Assembly (NCBI GenBank): GCA_009885845.1
Contig: VFJW01000010.1
Span: 1 to 58,223, forward strand
Direction of reading: 5' to 3'
DNA from: Geobacter sp.
Lineage (GTDB): Bacteria > Desulfobacterota > Desulfuromonadia > Geobacterales > Pseudopelobacteraceae
DNA: 58,223 nucleotides
Part shown: piece after piece, positions 1 to 8,403 of the stretch
How the letters are laid out: the number at the start of each line of letters is the position of its first letter
Position numbering within the stretch: the stretch's first letter is position 1
Notes under the pieces: model-generated
What the model was told of the DNA's origin: nothing
The model's input: only the letters and a program-made list of their open reading frames with translations
Databases searched by the model: none
Position numbers and translations under genes: made by a program

Positions 1-182
1 CCGATATCAACGAGGACCGTATCAACATCCACGCGCACTACAGTTCCCTCTATGATTTTATCCCGTTCGGGACGATCTTTTAAACTTTCAGTGAAAAGCG
101 CTGCAAATTCACTGCTTTGCTGATCGCCGTCGAGCTCTTCATTCTCTTCTCCGGCAGCGTCAAGCCTTTTAAAATCAACCAT
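1..182 (-). CDS. rpsA: 30S ribosomal protein S1, N-terminal part (truncated by window edge)
   Basis: The minus-strand reading frame opens with an ATG at 182-180 and runs off the window after about 60 codons. The opening residues MVDFKRLDAAGEENEELDG are acidic. They are followed by DKIIEGTVVRVDVDTVLVDI, the typical first S1/OB-fold strand pattern (G-x-V-x-x-V). S1 binds mRNA on the 30S subunit and helps unfold and start translation. The start is supported by a purine-rich AGGGGG about 5 bases upstream. The position directly after ispH matches the common cmk-ispH-rpsA order. Only the first S1 repeat is visible, so repeat number cannot be judged. Confidence 0.88.
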   Translation of the reverse strand, partial: MVDFKRLDAAGEENEELDGDQQSSEFAALFTESLKDRPERDKIIEGTVVRVDVDTVLVDI

Positions 183-259
183 TACACCATACCCCCTGGA
201 CGTTTATCGTTCTTCTATTTTTATTAAGCTTGGCAATGTAGCAATATGATGGAAATATT

Positions 260-1102
260 TCAATCGCTTTTATTCAATTCCTCAATTTTGTTCATAACTT
301 CATCAATAATCCACTTCGGTGTCGACGCTCCGGCGGTGACTCCTACCAGTTCGACTCCTTCAAACCAGACCGGATTTATCTCTGTCGCAGTTTCAATATG
401 GTAGGTTCGCGGCTGAAGTTCGGCGCATACTTCAAGCAACCGACGGGTATTGGCACTGTTAAACCCGCCAATCACCAGCATACAGTCAACCTGCGCGGCC
501 AACTCTTTTGCCTCATCCTGACGAACGGTGGTAGCATCACAGATCGTGTTGTACACCCGGATTTCGCCGCCCCGCAGCAGACATTCACACACAACATTTT
601 TCAGATTTTCAAATGACTGGGTCGTCTGCGCCACCACACCTATTTTTTTCATTATTGGAAGTTTTTTGACGTCTTCTCCGAGCGCAACGACAAAGACATT
701 ATCGCCACCGTAGGAGACGATCCCCTGCACTTCGGGGTGTTCTGCATCCCCGACCACGATAACACCATATCCAGAATCAGAAAGGCTCTTCACATATTTC
801 TGTGCTTTTGTGACAAACGGACAGGTTGCATCGAGAATATGAAGGTTCTTCTGCTTTGCATCGTTGATATCTTTCAGTTCAACGCCATGTGAGCGGATAA
901 TAATGGTCCCGTGATCCAGACCATCAAGAGAATCAAGGGCCCGGATTCCTAAATTTTCAAGCTTGCCGACAACCTGCGGAGAATGAATAATCGGCCCGAG
1001 CGTGTATGTGTCCTGATCTTTGCCGACCGCCTCAAAAGCCAACTGTGTCGCCCGTTTTACGCCAAAACAAAACCCGGCTTTTTTTGCAAGAATAACCTTC
1101 AT
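260..1102 (-). CDS. ispH: 4-hydroxy-3-methylbut-2-enyl diphosphate reductase (IspH/LytB)
   Basis: IspH is a [4Fe-4S] enzyme that makes IPP and DMAPP from HMBPP in the last step of the non-mevalonate isoprenoid pathway. The three cluster cysteines are visible in AGFCFGVKRA near residue 12, DATCPFV near 92 and NTICDAT near 185. The substrate-binding HPE, QTTQS and GGFNSANT motifs are also present. The frame is open upstream to 1138, but MKVILAKKAGFCFGV is the family N-terminus. Its ATG at 1102-1100 overlaps the cmk stop in an ATGA arrangement, which implies translational coupling. From this start the protein is 280 aa, a normal length. Confidence 0.95.
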   Translation of the reverse strand: MKVILAKKAGFCFGVKRATQLAFEAVGKDQDTYTLGPIIHSPQVVGKLENLGIRALDSLDGLDHGTIIIRSHGVELKDINDAKQKNLHILDATCPFVTKAQKYVKSLSDSGYGVIVVGDAEHPEVQGIVSYGGDNVFVVALGEDVKKLPIMKKIGVVAQTTQSFENLKNVVCECLLRGGEIRVYNTICDATTVRQDEAKELAAQVDCMLVIGGFNSANTRRLLEVCAELQPRTYHIETATEINPVWFEGVELVGVTAGASTPKWIIDEVMNKIEELNKSD

Positions 1103-1800
1103 GGCAATGATTCCAGAGTCACTATTTTGTTTCGACACAGAGTAATCATTCCGGTCAGTACCTCTTCAACAGTAAGTCGTGATGAATCAACTAAAATGGC
1201 GTCATCCGCCTGTCTGAGCGGTGCGATATCCCTCTCGGAATCCTGCCGGTCCCGCTCGGTTACATCGGCAATTGTTTCCGTGAGCGAAACAATCTCCCCG
1301 GCACGGGTTAATTCATCACAACGTCTCCGGGCTCGCTCTTCCACAGAAGCACTCAGATAAAATTTTATTTCCGCATCAGGGAACACCACTGTGCCGATAT
1401 CACGCCCTTCGAGAACAACACCGCCCCGACTGCCCATCTTTTGTTGCGCTTGTAACAACGCATCCCGCACAGGTTTGAGTGATGATGTCCGTGAAGTCAA
1501 AAGCGACATCTCCGGAGTACGGATCTGATCGGTAACATCCAGACCGTTGGCGTAGACAAACTGCTTGCCGGATATCACTTCGAGCCGTATGTCAAGATTC
1601 CGGCAAAATTGTTCGAGAGCCGAGTAATCATCAAGTTCGATCCCGGCGCGGGAAAGCAGAAAAGAGGCGGCCCGATACATTGCCCCGGTATCGATCTGGA
1701 TATATCCGAGACGTTCAGCCAACAAACGGGCAATAGTACTTTTCCCGGCACCGGATGGGCCGTCTATGGCGATGACTATGCCGTCGGGTCGTGAAGGCAT
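1099..1800 (-). CDS. cmk: Cytidylate kinase
   Basis: Phosphorylates CMP and dCMP to the diphosphates using ATP. The P-loop GPSGAGKS lies at residues 14-21. The CMP-binding segment IDTGAMYRA follows near 37, then the family signature LEGRDIGTVVFPDA near 130 and an arginine-rich lid (RARRRCDEL). At 233 aa it is of usual length. It begins 3 bp after the aroA stop and overlaps ispH by 4 bp, so aroA-cmk-ispH form a tightly packed, probably cotranscribed unit. Confidence 0.95.
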   Translation of the reverse strand: MPSRPDGIVIAIDGPSGAGKSTIARLLAERLGYIQIDTGAMYRAASFLLSRAGIELDDYSALEQFCRNLDIRLEVISGKQFVYANGLDVTDQIRTPEMSLLTSRTSSLKPVRDALLQAQQKMGSRGGVVLEGRDIGTVVFPDAEIKFYLSASVEERARRRCDELTRAGEIVSLTETIADVTERDRQDSERDIAPLRQADDAILVDSSRLTVEEVLTGMITLCRNKIVTLESLP

Positions 1801-1803
1801 GAG

Positions 1804-3093
1804 TTATTTCGAGGAAACTTTTTCCAGCAGCGGGAAAAAGGTTGGAAATGAGGTTGCAACACATCCGATATCTGTCACCATGATTGCACCGGACGCAACC
1901 AGCGCGGCAACGGACAGGGACATGGCAATGCGATGATCTCCACAGCTGTCGACTGTCCCGCCGAGCAGGCGCTCGGAACCGGTAATATCCATGCCGTCTT
2001 CGGTCTCGGTAACCGTGATGCCCAGTTTTCTGAGATTATTTGCCATGGCGGTGATCCGGTCGGTCTCTTTCACCCGCAGCTCCCGGGCATCCCTGACCGA
2101 GGTAACACCTTCAGCACGAGCGGCAGCGATACAGATCGCAGGAAATTCGTCAATGGCACGGGGAACAACACTGCCGGAAATAGCAATTCCTTTGAGACGG
2201 GATGAGCGCACCAGAATATCGGCTACCGGTTCACCCGAAACTTCCCGTTCGTCCTGCAGTTGAATGTCGCCACCCATAGCCAGAAGGATATCGATCACAC
2301 CGGTACGGGAACGGTTAACACCGACATTTCGTATCAGCAGTTCGGAATCAGGGGTGATCAGGGCAGCGACGATAAAAAATGCGGCTGATGATATGTCTCC
2401 CGGCACCGTTACTTCCCTGGCGGTCAATTCAAATCCGCCGCGCACAGCGACACCATCGGAATGAACGTCAAGCGATGCGCCGAAGTGACGGAACATTCGC
2501 TCTGAATGGTCCCGGGAGAGGCTCGGTTCGCTCACTCTCGTTTCACCATCAGCATAGAGTCCGGCCAGCATGATCGATGACTTGATCTGGGCGCTTGACA
2601 CCGGAGATTGATACTCTACCCCTTTCAGAAAACCGCCATTGATTGCAAGCGGAGCTAACGTCCCGTCATTGCGGCCCGATATCCGCGCTCCCATGCGGGA
2701 AAGCGGTTCAACAACCCGTTTCATAGGGCGCTTGCGCAGGTATTTATCACCGGTAACAACAGAAAAAAATGACTGGCCCGAAAGGAGGCCGGTGATCAGC
2801 CTGATAGTTGTGCCGGAGTTACCACAGTCGAGAATATCGCCAGGTTCCTTCAACCCGTGCAAACCACGGCCGGTGATCCGGATCGTTTCGCCGTCGTCAT
2901 CGATATCGACCCCCATGGCACGAAAGGCATGCATGGTGGACATGTTGTCCTCACCTCGGAGAAAACCGCGAACGGTAGTGATGCCGTTTGCTATTGCTCC
3001 AAGCATGATGGAGCGGTGAGAAATCGACTTGTCACCCGGAACGGTGATTACGCCCCTTACAGCAGCAGCTGGTTGTATGGTAATTGAATTCAC
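1804..3093 (-). CDS. aroA: 3-phosphoshikimate 1-carboxyvinyltransferase (EPSP synthase)
   Basis: Transfers the enolpyruvyl group of PEP to shikimate-3-phosphate, the sixth step to chorismate. Motifs visible are PGDKSISHRSIML at the N-terminus, DCGNSGTTIRLITGLLSG, KRPMKRVVEPL, SSAQIKSSIMLAGL and the C-terminal DHRIAMSLSVAAL. The frame stays open to a TTG at 3117. The better start is the GTG at 3093-3091, preceded by GGAGAA at normal spacing, giving 429 aa. The upstream TTG also lies inside the terminal repeat of a 181-bp inverted-repeat element. The gene is followed after 3 bp by cmk. Confidence 0.94.
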   Translation of the reverse strand: MNSITIQPAAAVRGVITVPGDKSISHRSIMLGAIANGITTVRGFLRGEDNMSTMHAFRAMGVDIDDDGETIRITGRGLHGLKEPGDILDCGNSGTTIRLITGLLSGQSFFSVVTGDKYLRKRPMKRVVEPLSRMGARISGRNDGTLAPLAINGGFLKGVEYQSPVSSAQIKSSIMLAGLYADGETRVSEPSLSRDHSERMFRHFGASLDVHSDGVAVRGGFELTAREVTVPGDISSAAFFIVAALITPDSELLIRNVGVNRSRTGVIDILLAMGGDIQLQDEREVSGEPVADILVRSSRLKGIAISGSVVPRAIDEFPAICIAAARAEGVTSVRDARELRVKETDRITAMANNLRKLGITVTETEDGMDITGSERLLGGTVDSCGDHRIAMSLSVAALVASGAIMVTDIGCVATSFPTFFPLLEKVSSK

Positions 3094-3114
3094 AAATTCT
3101 CCAGACGCCGATTC

Positions 3115-3295
3115 CAATTCAAGGCGCTATCTTCGATGGCTTGTTCTAGTAAGTTACGAATTAGTTTCTGTGTTGTCATGCAGAAAATAATTCGGCTAAC
3201 GCACTATCCTGCTTGTCCGGGCCGGCTCCTCAACATACTGACTTGTATGCCTTCGTCGCCTCGATCTTCGCCATCTTGATTTCATCCTTGAATTG
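3115..3295. repeat. 181-bp element with terminal inverted repeats and an internal hairpin
   Basis: The ends are a perfect 10-bp inverted repeat: CAATTCAAGG at 3115-3124 and its complement at 3286-3295. Inside, 3157-3170 pairs with 3181-3194 (13 of 14 bp) across a 10-nt loop. No ORF of note lies within it, and it sits between tyrA and aroA. The layout resembles a MITE or a REP-like non-coding mobile element. No second copy was seen in this window, so mobility is inferred from structure only. Confidence 0.5.
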
Positions 3296-3310
3296 AAATT
3301 GGCTATAACA

Positions 3311-4174
3311 TCAGATTATGCCGTCACGAAACAGTTTTGCTGTGGTAAAAAACTCACTCAACCCCTCGCCATCTCCAGCAGCGATGCGCCGTCGCAGCTC
3401 AGCCATGCTGGTTGAAAATCCGTCGATGCTTTGCAGGAGTGAATTCCGGTTCATCAAGGCGATGTCGCGCCACATAGCCGGGTCGGATGAGGCTATACGG
3501 GTGAAGTCCCGGAAACCGCCGGCTGTGTAGGAGAGGACGTTTTCCCCTTCCACGTCCGCCGTCCCCACGGCATGCACCAAAGCATAGGCAGCCATATGAG
3601 GCAGGTGCGAAATCTCGGCAAAGATCCGGTCGTGATGTCCGGGCTCCATGAGACAGACGTCGGCACCGGCTAACCGCCACATGCGGGAGACCCGCTCCAG
3701 GGCCGCAACGTCGGTTCGTTCCGTTGGTGTCAGGATGCAGCGTCTGCCACGGTAGAGAGTGGCGAAGGAGGCGGCAGCCCCGGTGTGCTCGGTACCGGCA
3801 ATCGGGTGGCCACCGACAAAGAAACAACCGGGTGGCATGAGCGCCTCGCACTCGCTGACAATCGCACTCTTGACGCTTCCTCCGTCAGTAACGATACAGC
3901 CCGGAGCCAGAGCCGGAGCGATCCCGGCAACCACACCGGGAATAGCACAGACCGGCACAGAGATGAACACCACATCTGCGCCCCGCACCCCTTCGACCAG
4001 GTCCTGGGTTATCTCGTCGCAGATCCCCAGAGAGAGAGCCTCCTCAAGATTTGGAAGGGACCTGCCAATGCCGACAACACTCTTCAAGGCCCCGGCTTCG
4101 CGCAGAGCGCGCACAAGAGAGCCTCCGATCAAACCTACCCCGATAATTGCCAGACGTTCTATTTTCACGTTCAT
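3311..4174 (-). CDS. tyrA: Prephenate dehydrogenase
   Basis: Oxidatively decarboxylates prephenate to 4-hydroxyphenylpyruvate on the tyrosine branch. The Rossmann dinucleotide motif GVGLIGGSLVRAL lies at residues 12-24. The family motifs GGHPIAGTEHTGAAAS and HDRIFAEISHLPHMAAYAL, with the catalytic His region, follow. At 287 aa this is a stand-alone enzyme, not fused to chorismate mutase or an ACT domain. It starts 11 bp after the pheA stop, so pheA and tyrA are probably cotranscribed. A non-coding repeat element separates it from aroA. Confidence 0.94.
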   Translation of the reverse strand: MNVKIERLAIIGVGLIGGSLVRALREAGALKSVVGIGRSLPNLEEALSLGICDEITQDLVEGVRGADVVFISVPVCAIPGVVAGIAPALAPGCIVTDGGSVKSAIVSECEALMPPGCFFVGGHPIAGTEHTGAAASFATLYRGRRCILTPTERTDVAALERVSRMWRLAGADVCLMEPGHHDRIFAEISHLPHMAAYALVHAVGTADVEGENVLSYTAGGFRDFTRIASSDPAMWRDIALMNRNSLLQSIDGFSTSMAELRRRIAAGDGEGLSEFFTTAKLFRDGII

Positions 4175-4185
4175 CCGATCCCCTT

Positions 4186-5277
4186 CTACATCGAACGCGG
4201 ATAGGATCCGAGAACTTTAAGGAACTGGCAACACCCCTTCAGTTCCTCCAGTGCTTCAGAAACATCAGGATCTGAGACATGACCAAAGAGATCGAGGAAA
4301 AAGATGTATTCCCAGGCCTTACTCTTGTAGGGCCGCGATTCGATCTTGGTCAGGTTAATGCCTCGCTTGGCAAAGGGCTCCAACATACGGCAGAGGATTC
4401 CCGGCTCATCCTTGACCGAAAAGAGCACAGAAGTTTTATCACTCCCCGAACGGTCACACCCTTTTCGGGAAATTACCAGAAACCGGGTAAAATTATTGAC
4501 CTGATCCTCAATCCTGCTCCTGACAACTTTGAGATCGTAGAGAGAGGCCGCCAATTCACTGGCAATTGCGGCTGCGGTATAATCCTCGCTGACAATCTGG
4601 GCGGCAACAGCAGTAGAAGCCACATCAACCAGAGGCACGCCGGGGAGATTATCATCGAGCCACTGGCGACACTGGGCAATCGGCTGTGCATGCGAATATA
4701 CCTTTTTGATATCCTCCAACCTGCCGGTACGAGACAGAAGGTCGTGATGCACTTCCAGAAGGATTTCGGCGGTGATTTGCAGTTTACTTTCCACAAACAT
4801 GTCGAGCGTATGCGAGATGACCCCTTCCGTCGAATTCTCGACCGGCACCACTCCGTACAACGCCTTCCCCTTCTCCACCTCTTCATAGACAGAAGGGATT
4901 GATTTCATGGGGACCAGTTCAGCCGATAGGCCAAACTGCTGCATAGTCGCCAGGTGGCTGAACGTTGCTTTGGGGCCCAGAAAAGCGACCTTCATCGGCG
5001 ATTCCAGCGCCAGACATGCCGAAATTATTTCGCGGTAAATATTTTTAAGGGCATCATTCGGGAATGGGCCGGGATTTTGACTCAGCAGGCGCTCATAGAT
5101 CTGGCGCTCGCGGCCGGGGACGTGAAAATCAAGCTTGTTCCCGGATTTGAGGCGGCCTACTTCCAGAACAACCTGTGACCGTTCATTTAAAAGGCCAAGA
5201 ATGGCATCATCAATGCCGTCGATACGTGTACGAAGCTCCTCGATGGGTAACGCATTTGTCTGCAAGGGAATCTGCAA
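4186..5277 (-). CDS. pheA: Bifunctional chorismate mutase / prephenate dehydratase (P-protein)
   Basis: Converts chorismate to prephenate and then to phenylpyruvate. Domains in order: an AroQ-type chorismate mutase (about residues 8-95, ELRTRIDGIDDAILGLLNER), a prephenate dehydratase (FLGPKATFSHLA through the NNFTRFLVI motif) and a C-terminal ACT domain with the Phe-binding ESRP motif. The frame is open to 5415 inside the upstream HD gene. No ATG precedes the family N-terminus, so a TTG is likely: 5277 (AGGCGG 6 bases upstream) or 5265. From 5277 the protein is 363 aa, normal for P-proteins. The exact start is uncertain. The ACT domain implies feedback inhibition by phenylalanine. Confidence 0.9.
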   Translation of the reverse strand: MQIPLQTNALPIEELRTRIDGIDDAILGLLNERSQVVLEVGRLKSGNKLDFHVPGRERQIYERLLSQNPGPFPNDALKNIYREIISACLALESPMKVAFLGPKATFSHLATMQQFGLSAELVPMKSIPSVYEEVEKGKALYGVVPVENSTEGVISHTLDMFVESKLQITAEILLEVHHDLLSRTGRLEDIKKVYSHAQPIAQCRQWLDDNLPGVPLVDVASTAVAAQIVSEDYTAAAIASELAASLYDLKVVRSRIEDQVNNFTRFLVISRKGCDRSGSDKTSVLFSVKDEPGILCRMLEPFAKRGINLTKIESRPYKSKAWEYIFFLDLFGHVSDPDVSEALEELKGCCQFLKVLGSYPRSM

Positions 5278-5362
5278 GGGAAACCGCCTGGTGGGTAGCC
5301 GTGATAGAGATGCTAAAAGGGATGGATACAATAAATCAAGGGACAATAAAATGCAACCGCTT

Positions 5363-5908
5363 TTAGCTGAATTTCGCGAGCCAGACATCAAAAACAGCGG
5401 CTTTTTCTGCACCAAAGGGGAGTAGTTTTTTTCTCACCTTTTCAACGCTCTTGCGCTCAGCCAATCGCCCCGGAGTCTTCGAATAAAACAAATCAGCAAA
5501 ACAGATTATCTGCTCCGAAAGTGATTGCGGACACATGTCCCGATGCGGCAGCGGCAAACCCTGGCGAACAATGTCTTCGGAAGTCAGGCCGACTCCGGTA
5601 TGGCGCTCACATACCAGCGCATGAAGTGGATACCCCTCTCCTTCCAGAATTTCACGACCGAGAACACCGTGCATGATATACGGATGCTTCCCGTGCAGCC
5701 CGAGTCCGGGCGCACGCACCTGGGAGACACCGATGTCGTGCAACAGCGCCGCTTCCTCAATAAAGATGCGGGTCTCTTCCGGCAACGCCAGACGGTCGGC
5801 GACCTCCAGCGCAAGATCTGCAACGTACCGGCTGTGTTCAGTAACAATTTTAAGGGGATCACCTTCAAGGTAACGGGCCAGCAATGTTGTTGTCCAGGTA
5901 CAGTTCAC
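5363..5908 (-). CDS. HD-domain (HDIG) phosphohydrolase of unknown substrate
   Basis: A compact 181-aa protein with the HD metal-binding signature: H near residue 25, LLHDIG near 55, and further His residues in HPYIMHGVLG and ERHTGVGL. These match the H...HD...H...D pattern of HDIG-type hydrolases. The substrate cannot be read from sequence. The start is GTG at 5908 with GAGG 9 bases upstream. It lies upstream of pheA on the same strand and could be the first gene of the pheA-tyrA unit. No direct link to aromatic biosynthesis is evident. Confidence 0.8.
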   Translation of the reverse strand: MNCTWTTTLLARYLEGDPLKIVTEHSRYVADLALEVADRLALPEETRIFIEEAALLHDIGVSQVRAPGLGLHGKHPYIMHGVLGREILEGEGYPLHALVCERHTGVGLTSEDIVRQGLPLPHRDMCPQSLSEQIICFADLFYSKTPGRLAERKSVEKVRKKLLPFGAEKAAVFDVWLAKFS

Positions 5909-5961
5909 TTGAGCTTACCTCTTATTTACATATCCCGATTTAACCTGAAAACGGCAATTTC

Positions 5962-6140
5962 AAACACAGAGCCACAGAGTACACAGAGAATACATTGAAG
6001 GAAATACAGGTCGAAAGATCACCTTTTGGGTGAATCTGAAAATTGTTGCAACCCAATCAAAAAGCATAAGACGAACCGTTTACATATTGCCTCTGTGCCC
6101 TCGCTTAGAAGCGCCTACTTTTGGCTGTGCCTCTGTGTTT
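5962..6140. repeat. Dispersed hairpin repeat, copy A
   Basis: Terminal inverted arms AAACACAGAG (5962-5971) and CTCTGTGTTT (6131-6140) bound a 179-bp non-coding segment. Near the right end lies the palindrome CGCTTAGAAGCG (6102-6113), overlapping GCGCCTACTTTTGGC (6111-6125). The same core occurs at 53994-54017 with a compensatory T-A to C-G change. Together with its flanks this fills the 433-bp gap between the HD gene and the PP-loop gene. Nothing else was recognised in that gap. Confidence 0.65.
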
Positions 6141-6341
6141 AAAAGTCTTTTAAAGGTTTAAAAATTGAGGCCGAACTGTCACCTCTCTAAATATCAGAAA
6201 TCCGGCCCGGTTCCAAGAGTCTTGATTTCCACATACCGCTTTACATTCGTTTGCACGGCATGCTAGCCTTAATGAAAATCGGTCCTGTGACGGTCACCAC
6301 TTATTCTGATCGTTCTCGTCATGGAGCCCCAGGAGTAAAAA

Positions 6342-7349
6342 ATGAAACGAAAAGCAATCGCCCTCCTCTCGGGAGGCCTCGACTCTACTCTGGCCGTCAA
6401 AATGATGCTTGATCTGGGCATCGAAGTCGAAGCCCTCAATTTTACCTCCCCTTTCTGTACCTGTACCGGGAAAAACGCCGGCTGTAAATCTGAGGCAGTC
6501 CGGGTTGCCCAGGAATACAACATTCCAATCAAAGTTGTACACAAGGGTCTGGATTATCTTGAAATAGTCCGGAATCCGGTTCATGGCTACGGAAAAGGGG
6601 TCAATCCCTGTGTGGACTGCCGGATCTATCTGCTCAAAAAAGCCAAAGAATACATGCTTGAGAGTGGCGCTGACTTTGTGTTTACCGGTGAAGTTCTCGG
6701 TCAGCGGCCGATGAGTCAGCGGCGCGATACGCTGCGGGTTATTGAGCGGGACAGCGGATTGGAAGGGCTTCTGCTCCGCCCGCTTTCCGCCCGTCATTTT
6801 GAACCGACTATTCCTGAAAAAGAGGGGTGGGTTGACCGGAGTAAAATGCTCTCGATCGAAGGTCGTTCGCGCTCGGTGCAGATGCAGATGGCAGATGATC
6901 TGGATGTCAAAAACTACCCCTGTCCAGCCGGCGGCTGCCTGCTGACTGAATTGTCATTCGTACCGAAAATCAAGGATGTTTTTGCTCATTCAGAAGAACT
7001 CAACCTGCGTGATTTTCGGCTTCTCAAGACCGGAAGGCACTTCCGCATCGCTCCGCAAAGTAAAGCGGTCATGGGGCGCAGCGAGGGTGACAACAATCAG
7101 CTTGAACTCGCCCGCCAGCCGGGAGAGGCTGCCCTGACCTGGCTGGACGGCAACACCCCGGTTGCCATTATTATCGGCGACCATACTGATGATCTCTACC
7201 GTCTCAGCGCCAGAATTATGCTCCGCTATACGAAAGCGGAATTCGGCGCTGAATGCAGGATTGAAATGCGACTCAATGATTCGAAGCAGATTTTTTCAGT
7301 GGTTAATGACATGGCGCCGGAAGCGGTGGAGAAATATCTGGTGGCGTGA
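6342..7349 (+). CDS. PP-loop ATPase, ThiI/MnmA-like tRNA thiolation protein with cysteine motifs
   Basis: The N-terminal PP-loop SGGLDS (residues 10-15) marks an ATP-pyrophosphatase that adenylates tRNA uridines or similar targets. Cysteines occur as C39/C41/C48, C90-V-D-C93 and C194-x4-C199, suggesting sulfur relay or an Fe-S cluster. The last ~130 residues (RDFRLLKTGRHFRI, RLSARIMLRYTKAE) resemble the NFACT-R-type RNA-binding tail found in this ThiI-like family. It has an AGGAG 6 bases before the ATG. The gene stands alone. A sulfur-transferring tRNA modification role is inferred; the exact base is unknown. Confidence 0.75.
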   Translation: MKRKAIALLSGGLDSTLAVKMMLDLGIEVEALNFTSPFCTCTGKNAGCKSEAVRVAQEYNIPIKVVHKGLDYLEIVRNPVHGYGKGVNPCVDCRIYLLKKAKEYMLESGADFVFTGEVLGQRPMSQRRDTLRVIERDSGLEGLLLRPLSARHFEPTIPEKEGWVDRSKMLSIEGRSRSVQMQMADDLDVKNYPCPAGGCLLTELSFVPKIKDVFAHSEELNLRDFRLLKTGRHFRIAPQSKAVMGRSEGDNNQLELARQPGEAALTWLDGNTPVAIIIGDHTDDLYRLSARIMLRYTKAEFGAECRIEMRLNDSKQIFSVVNDMAPEAVEKYLVA

Positions 7350-7534
7350 TCGAAACGTGACAGATACGTGCCTATAATGAAATGCAAGTCCCTGGTAACC
7401 ACATCGGGGGTCTGTTGATTTGGAATTGAGGCAACAAAAAGGGGACATCATCAATATTCATTTGCTCAACCGATTGATTCGATCTCAAATCCCTCATAGC
7501 TTTCTCCTCGCCATGATAATCTCCTACAACATTG

Positions 7535-7978
7535 TCATTTCTTCGCCATCGGTTCAGTTATACTTCCGATATTCTGCTCAATTTCAGAAATGAATTTTGA
7601 CCAAACTCCCGGGATATTATCCACCAGAGATTCTAATGGCGCTTCTTCAAGCATGAAACCATAAGCATGCACAAAAAAGTGCCTGAACGTCAGGTACTCA
7701 TAAAGCTCATCTGATAACTCCGGGCTTATTACCGAATGAACAACGGCAAGGTTCAGCAATTCTTTATGCCAGTTGTCTCCATTGGTAATCTGGATATCTT
7801 TAATCTTCAGGCTCTGCTTCAGAATATTCTCAATCCCGTTATAAACATTGTGCAGAAAGGTACCCATAGCCAGTTCAACAACAGTTTTAACCTTGCGATC
7901 CATAGTTTCTTCGAGATTTTTGAGGGCCGCCTCGACATTTTCTATTTCAGCGATAATCTGTCTCGGCAAGTTATCCAT
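7535..7978 (-). CDS. HEPN-domain toxin, HepT-like (HEPN/MNT system)
   Basis: A 147-aa, largely helical protein with the HEPN RNase motif RHFFVHAY: R99, then four residues, H104, one residue and Y106 (Rx4HxY). In described HepT toxins this is the catalytic centre, and the Tyr is the site AMPylated by the partner antitoxin. The ATG at 7978 overlaps the end of the upstream nucleotidyltransferase gene by 8 bp, the usual pairing. The frame extends further upstream, but those residues read through the partner gene. Base composition is AT-richer than the neighbours, suggesting acquisition. Confidence 0.8.
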   Translation of the reverse strand: MDNLPRQIIAEIENVEAALKNLEETMDRKVKTVVELAMGTFLHNVYNGIENILKQSLKIKDIQITNGDNWHKELLNLAVVHSVISPELSDELYEYLTFRHFFVHAYGFMLEEAPLESLVDNIPGVWSKFISEIEQNIGSITEPMAKK

Positions 7979-8240
7979 AAATCTGAATCCCTGATTCTTC
8001 CACAAGATCGTTGAAAAGCGTTTTTCTGGTAATGTCAACAAGATCAACCGGTTTTGACAAATGCTTGAATAATTCGGCATAAAATTTAAAAAATTGTCTG
8101 GGATCAAGACCTTTCACACCGAGATCAATGTCGTGTGCTTCAACGTTGTCATTAAGAGAAGATCCGAATACAACGACAGACGTTACATGATATTTTTTTG
8201 CACACTGCAATATAACCGCTTTGTCTTCTTCAGTAATCAT
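7971..8240 (-). CDS. Minimal nucleotidyltransferase antitoxin, MntA-like
   Basis: An 89-aa MNT-type nucleotidyltransferase fold with VVVFGSSL and the metal site DID (residues 37-39), giving GSx9DxD. This is close to the GSx10DxD of MntA antitoxins. Such proteins neutralise HepT toxins by attaching AMP to the HEPN tyrosine. The gene precedes and overlaps the HEPN gene by 8 bp, so the two are translationally coupled. ATG at 8240 follows GGAAG at 5 bases. Confidence 0.8.
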   Translation of the reverse strand: MITEEDKAVILQCAKKYHVTSVVVFGSSLNDNVEAHDIDLGVKGLDPRQFFKFYAELFKHLSKPVDLVDITRKTLFNDLVEESGIQIYG

Positions 8241-8320
8241 ATTGACTTCCCGTTCATAAGTTACTTCCGGTCCTTATCCGATGACGAACCATGCCCAAAA
8301 CATGCTGATTTGTCAACGAT

Positions 8321-8379
8321 TCTAATCAATCAGGCCTCGGGGACAGGCACCTGCGGAGCCAGTCCCCGTCTAATCAATC
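8321..8379. repeat. REP-like palindrome between 11-bp direct repeats
   Basis: 8338-8348 pairs with 8358-8368 (10 of 11 bp, one A.A mismatch) around a 9-nt loop. The motif GGGGAC(A)GGC...GCC(A)GTCCCC resembles palindromes linked to REP-associated transposases. It is flanked by identical 11-bp direct repeats TCTAATCAATC at 8321-8331 and 8369-8379. It lies 36 bp from the 3' end of a decayed transposase of that family, consistent with a common origin. Confidence 0.7.
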
Positions 8380-8403
8380 GGGAGGGAAAAAAACAGTGAA
8401 TCA

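Noticed and set aside
6294-6797. 167-aa minus-strand ORF
   Set aside because: Shadow of the PP-loop gene in another frame; no family features.
7350-7534. Possible extra gene or transposon scar between the PP-loop and HEPN genes
   Set aside because: No ORF, repeat or hairpin could be supported in these 185 bp.
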